Source: an uncultured Collinsella sp.
GTDB lineage: Bacteria; Actinomycetota; Coriobacteriia; Coriobacteriales; Coriobacteriaceae
DNA length: 8,394 bases
Assembly: GCA_900544425.1 (NCBI GenBank)
Contig: UQUX01000079.1
Location: 1 to 8,394 of the forward strand
Direction: 5' to 3'
Of the stretch, positions 5,079 to 8,394 are shown one piece after another (within the stretch, counting starts at the first letter, position 1; each line of letters starts with the position of its first letter). Made by a program: the position numbers and the translations under genes. Below the pieces are notes generated by a model. That model made no database searches, was not told the origin of the DNA, and saw only the letters and a list, made by a program, of their open reading frames with translations.

Positions 5079-8000
5079 CTACACGTCCCTCCTTACAAAC
5101 GTTCCTTCGTGGTTATACGAGCAGCGCGCATGCGCGGCCTGAGCCGACGTTGGGTCGACAGCGGCAACGTTGCCCGCCTCGAGCTCGCGCAGGCGCTCGG
5201 CAATGCCGGTCTCCACGCGGTCGAGCAGCGCATCGAAGTCCATGTTGCCGCCCTCGCCGGGAAAGCCCTTCTTAAGGCCCGGGATGCGACCGTCGCCGCG
5301 CTCTTCCTCGAGCAACTCGGCGCTCGACGCACCTCGCAGTGCGGGCTTGCCGCCCTTGGTCGAAAAATAGAGCGCTGCGCGGGTATCTAGGCCCAGTGCC
5401 CGACGCATGGCCTGCGCGTAGATGAGTGTCTGGGTATGGGGCGGCAGCCAGCGCGGATCATCGATGGGGGCCTCGCCCGACTCCTCGTCGCGCACCGTGG
5501 GGTCGGCGAGCTTAAACTCCTCGACACCCGAACGATGCTTGTAGTCAATCACCACAGCGCGGTTCTCGGCGTCCACATCCACGCGGTCGATGCGCCCGCC
5601 GAGCGGCCAGCCGGCATACTCGACCTGGAGCTCGTTGAACGCAAACTCCAGGTAGCGCGGCGCGAAGGGCGCGAGCGCCTCGGACTCGTAGGCGAGCACG
5701 CCCTCCAGTTGCGGCAAGATCTCGGCCGCCTGGCGCTCCTCCACTGGAGAGAGCGGCACCAGCGGGCCCTCGGTACCGCGCTTGCCGGCGTGCTCGGCCA
5801 GGGTCTCGGCAAAGACCTCGTGCAGCAGCTCCTTCGCGCGCGGCAGATTCATGGGCGTCACGCGCTCCATGCCCTCCTGCGGAAGACGTGCATGCAAGTG
5901 CTCCAGCACGTCATGGACAAAGTTACCCTTCTCCATGTTGCCAAAGCCCGCATCGATGGACTGGGGCTTGACGCGATACGATACGAACCAGCACAGCGGG
6001 CAGGTAGAATAGGCCTCGATCTTCGAGGCGGACGTCAGGCGCGGCACGAGCGGCGCGTCCTCGCCCTCGCCATCGCGACGGCGCAGGACCAAATACGGCA
6101 CGGCCTCGGCACTCAGATGCTGAGGGGCTTCACAGGTCACGCGCTCGCGCTTGAGACCTTCGCCTGCCGCGGGATCGAAGTCCCTTACGATATCGCCCTC
6201 ACCCACGCACGTCGCCTTGTCGGCGCCAGCGACCTTAGCGTTGCCAGTGGCCTTAGCGTCGTCAGCGGCCTTGTCGGTGTCAGTGGCCTTAGCGTCGTCA
6301 GCGGCCTTAGCATCGTCAGCGGCCTTGGCGTGCGCACGCAACTCGGTCCACACGGCCGCCGGATAGCACTCGCGCGCCTGACGATCGTGCGTCACGCGCG
6401 CAAGCGAAACCGGGCCGCGTGCCACCTGCATCGCGTGGCCAAAGCGCACGCGCAGCAAGGCCGCGGGCTCAAGCGTCACGCCCTCGCGACCAAGGCTCGC
6501 CGTCAGCGTGGCCAGCGGCCCCTCCTCGTGTGAAAGCGGATAACTGTCCAGATCGACATCGGCAAACAGCACGGCATCGTAGCTGTCGGGGCGCAGGGCT
6601 GCCGCATCGGCAAGCGACGCAAAGCGCACCTGGGCGCGCGGCGCGCGGTCGACCTCGTGGGTCTCGTAATCGTAGGCGGCGCTGCGCTTGTCCACCTTGG
6701 TGCGAATGCCATCGAGCACGGGCACGGTTGCAGCCTGCGACACGTCGAGCGCGCGAGCGCCATTCATAAGGATGTCGATGACGTGGCGCAGCAGGGCCAC
6801 CTCCGCCTGGCGACGGGCTTGGCCATCCAAGCTGCCCAGCGAGCGATCGGGCAACGCCTCGGCAACGGCAAGCATGGCCTTGAGCGCCGTCACGGGTTTG
6901 TCACGCCACAGCGCCTGGAACACGTCCGAGACCACACACGGCACGTTCTTAAACCAGTTCTCGTCGCTCGCCGCCTTGCGCGCGCCCCTCACCTGGCCTT
7001 GAACGCTCTGCAGCAGGCTCTTAACGCCCGCGATAGTCTTGCTGCGCGAGAGACGCATATTCTTATCGAAGGTACGGGCATTGACGGCATCAGCGCCCGA
7101 AAGCGGACTGTAGATCCAGTCGGTAAGCTCCGGCGCGGGCCACCACTCGGTCTTTGACGCCATACCCTCATCGGCGGCCTTCATGCGCTCAATCAGGCCG
7201 GCAAGCGCCGCAAACTGCCTGCCCGCAATGGATTGGGAAAACGCCGTGAACTCAACTGTCTCGGCAGCGATATGACGAGCCGCCAGACGAGAGGCGAGCT
7301 CACCGAACAGCTGGGGTGCCCGGGCAGAAACGACGAGCACGCGCACGGGGTCGGCGGGCGTTGCAGCAGCTTTATCGGCCTTGGACTCCTTGTGCGCTTT
7401 CACCAACTTATCGATGGCGTCCGCATAGACATGAGCACGGGCATGGGGACCGGCGACCTCAATAAAGACAGGCTGAGCGGCAGTCCCGCAAGCGACATCA
7501 GACGCGACGGCGTCCTCCCCCAGCGGCGCGGCCTCAAACAGCACACCGCGGGCATCAAATGCCGTGGCAAGCTCCTCGCGCATCGCCGCCTGCTCGCAGG
7601 CAAGCAGCACGACGACCTCTCCCCCATTGTTCGCCACGGCAGACAGCAGCTCGAGCAGGCCGTGCGTAAACGACGTGATACCGCGCACGCATACGGCGCG
7701 GGTGCACGCCGGCAGGTTATCGGCCAGGGCACCGGCCATAATGTCGGCCGCCTCGCAGGGCTCGACCATATCTCGACGATCCAAACCGCCCGCGTAGGCG
7801 CGCAAAAGCTCGAACACGCGAGCCTCGGCATCGCTTTTTGGCTCAGGCTGGCAATTGTTGCCACGGCATCGCTCGGCCGTCGTCCCCGCCACACCCGGCA
7901 GCACGTCGCGGGCCATGCGCGCGAGCATGCGCACCGTGCCCTGGCTGCGCGAAAGTGGCTGCAGGTCGGCATCGTCGAGACGCGTGACCATGTCCGAGAA

Positions 8001-8267
8001 CAGCATCTGGCGCTGCAGGTTGTCGACGAAACCGCGCCCGTCGCCCAAAAGCTCCCAAAGCGAGCGAAGCCACGATGTAGGCGTCTTGTAGTCGATACCC
8101 AGCGAAACGCCGGCTTCCGCCGCATCATGACGGCACAGGTCGAGCTCGGCAAACGTAGGTGCCAGCAACACGGCACGCCCGTGGCGGGCAATAAGGTCGG
8201 CAAGCAACGCCGACTCGGCATCGCTCAAATCCGTGCCGGCATTGGTGGTATAGATTCGAACAGGCAT
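5079..8267 (-). CDS. addB: AddB-like protein: inactive helicase-like domain plus PD-(D/E)XK nuclease
   Basis: This 1062-residue protein is the expected partner of AddA. The N-terminal part (about 1-600) looks like the AddB helicase-like fold that scans for Chi, without a Walker A motif: the start reads MPVRIYTTNAGTDLS, where Firmicute AddB has a GxSGSGKT-like loop. Landmarks are IEVAGPHARAHVYADAI (269-285) and YDAVLFADVDLDSYPLSHEE (563-582). A repetitive linker (649-684) separates this from the nuclease. The nuclease has SASKIEAYSTCPLCWF (746-761), GNFVHDVLEH (His785), Glu874, GRIDRVD (Asp894), VIDYK (Asp908, Lys910) and Gln946, so it appears catalytically complete. AddB nucleases usually hold a 4Fe-4S cluster with one Cys before the core and three at the C-terminus. 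Here only Cys756 and Cys759 occur in front and only Cys1049 near the end. The ATG is preceded by GGAGG only 3 nt away, and no alternative in-frame start lies upstream before a TAG. Confidence 0.88.
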   Translation of the reverse strand: MPVRIYTTNAGTDLSDAESALLADLIARHGRAVLLAPTFAELDLCRHDAAEAGVSLGIDYKTPTSWLRSLWELLGDGRGFVDNLQRQMLFSDMVTRLDDADLQPLSRSQGTVRMLARMARDVLPGVAGTTAERCRGNNCQPEPKSDAEARVFELLRAYAGGLDRRDMVEPCEAADIMAGALADNLPACTRAVCVRGITSFTHGLLELLSAVANNGGEVVVLLACEQAAMREELATAFDARGVLFEAAPLGEDAVASDVACGTAAQPVFIEVAGPHARAHVYADAIDKLVKAHKESKADKAAATPADPVRVLVVSARAPQLFGELASRLAARHIAAETVEFTAFSQSIAGRQFAALAGLIERMKAADEGMASKTEWWPAPELTDWIYSPLSGADAVNARTFDKNMRLSRSKTIAGVKSLLQSVQGQVRGARKAASDENWFKNVPCVVSDVFQALWRDKPVTALKAMLAVAEALPDRSLGSLDGQARRQAEVALLRHVIDILMNGARALDVSQAATVPVLDGIRTKVDKRSAAYDYETHEVDRAPRAQVRFASLADAAALRPDSYDAVLFADVDLDSYPLSHEEGPLATLTASLGREGVTLEPAALLRVRFGHAMQVARGPVSLARVTHDRQARECYPAAVWTELRAHAKAADDAKAADDAKATDTDKAADDAKATGNAKVAGADKATCVGEGDIVRDFDPAAGEGLKRERVTCEAPQHLSAEAVPYLVLRRRDGEGEDAPLVPRLTSASKIEAYSTCPLCWFVSYRVKPQSIDAGFGNMEKGNFVHDVLEHLHARLPQEGMERVTPMNLPRAKELLHEVFAETLAEHAGKRGTEGPLVPLSPVEERQAAEILPQLEGVLAYESEALAPFAPRYLEFAFNELQVEYAGWPLGGRIDRVDVDAENRAVVIDYKHRSGVEEFKLADPTVRDEESGEAPIDDPRWLPPHTQTLIYAQAMRRALGLDTRAALYFSTKGGKPALRGASSAELLEEERGDGRIPGLKKGFPGEGGNMDFDALLDRVETGIAERLRELEAGNVAAVDPTSAQAAHARCSYNHEGTFVRRDV
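5087..5093 (-). promoter_or_regulatory. addA ribosome binding site inside the addB 3' end
   Basis: AAGGAGG on the minus strand lies within the last codons of addB (Val-Arg-Arg), about 12 nt before the addA ATG. The spacing is long, so terminating addB ribosomes probably help initiation. The addB stop TAG and the addA ATG are in the same frame, separated by one codon (ACC). Confidence 0.6.
6215..6322 (-). repeat. 18-bp tandem repeat, six units, inside addB
   Basis: Six consecutive 18-bp units begin CCTT(A/G) on the plus strand; two are identical (6251-6268 and 6287-6304) and a third differs by one base (6305-6322). On the coding strand they give a hexapeptide repeat, AADDAK and variants (ATDTDK, ATGNAK, VAGADK), at residues 649-684. 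A unit length divisible by three keeps the frame when copies are gained or lost. The repeat lies between the helicase-like and nuclease domains, as expected for a flexible, charged, alanine-rich linker. Confidence 0.9.
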
Positions 8268-8394
8268 GGTCCTCCGCTCAAACTGTTCGCAATAATCAAT
8301 GCATCCATCCTACCCGCCCAAGCGGACAGATTTGCCCCACGCCAACAGATTTGATCCCTTGGGGACGGAGGAAAACGGATCATCGAGGGGGTCA
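8268..8394. promoter_or_regulatory. addB leader and upstream intergenic DNA with small repeats
   Basis: These 127 bp contain no gene I can support. A weak promoter candidate on the minus strand is TTGGGC, 18 bp, then GATTAT, which places it just ahead of the ribosome binding site. Further upstream ACAGATTTG occurs twice (8326-8334 and 8345-8353), and TGATCC (8352-8357) pairs with GGATCA (8377-8382) across a 19-nt loop. The string from about 8321 to the edge has the look of a dispersed intergenic repeat, but it continues past the window, so its full form is not visible. No SOS-box palindrome was found before addB. Confidence 0.3.
8271..8275 (-). promoter_or_regulatory. addB ribosome binding site, unusually close to the start
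   Basis: GGAGG on the minus strand is only 3 nt from the addB ATG, shorter than the usual 5-9 nt. No other in-frame ATG, GTG or TTG occurs between the upstream TAG and this ATG, so the start call still holds. Confidence 0.55.

Noticed and set aside
6215..6322. CRISPR array
   Set aside because: The 18-bp units are directly adjacent without spacers, keep the addB reading frame, and encode a hexapeptide repeat.
5436..6533. 365-codon open frame on the plus strand
   Set aside because: It is antisense to addB. Its repetitive SGLSVVSG-like stretch is only the reverse reading of the 18-bp repeat.
7400..8221. 273-codon open frame on the minus strand in another phase
   Set aside because: It overlaps addB in a shifted frame and is rich in Arg, Cys, Ser and Trp, typical of an out-of-frame reading of a GC-rich gene.
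7233..8354. 373-codon open frame on the plus strand
   Set aside because: It is antisense to the addB 5' half, with arginine/histidine-rich composition and no motif. The minus-strand protein has clear AddB landmarks instead.

Overview
The window looks like high-GC chromosomal DNA of a gut actinobacterium of class Coriobacteriia, most likely Collinsella or a close relative. This rests on strong G/C third-position use in the coding regions, GGAG-type ribosome binding sites, and an AddB + AddA + DUF3284 + DnaE gene set. The genus is inferred, not demonstrated. All four supported genes lie on the minus strand, so transcription runs from the right end to the left end.

Layout in transcription order: (1) 8394-8268, a leader with small repeats. 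(2) 8267-5079, an AddB-type protein: dead helicase-like N-terminus, RecB-family nuclease C-terminus. (3) 5075-1449, AddA: SF1A helicase with all motifs plus a C-terminal RecB-family nuclease. The two genes are separated by 3 bp, and the addA Shine-Dalgarno lies inside the end of addB, so they form one coupled unit. (4) 1448-1313, a short intergenic stretch with two perfect inverted repeats whose arms are interleaved. (5) 1312-803, a DUF3284 protein. (6) 802-296, a 507-bp low-GC gap with no convincing gene but with a 13-bp direct repeat and hydrophobic remnant-like reading frames. (7) 295-1, the 5' end of dnaE (DNA polymerase III alpha), which runs off the left edge.

AddB and AddA would form the AddAB complex, which resects double-strand breaks to 3' single-stranded tails for RecA-mediated repair. 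DnaE is the replicative polymerase. The DUF3284 protein has no known function and no visible link to either neighbour.

I did not find a clearly new multi-gene system. The best leads are the interleaved inverted repeats at 1378-1440, the 13-bp duplication that bounds a low-GC segment at the DUF3284 stop codon, the apparent loss of the C-terminal Fe-S cysteine set in AddB, an in-frame hexapeptide tandem repeat in the AddB linker, and an insertion in the PHP domain of DnaE.
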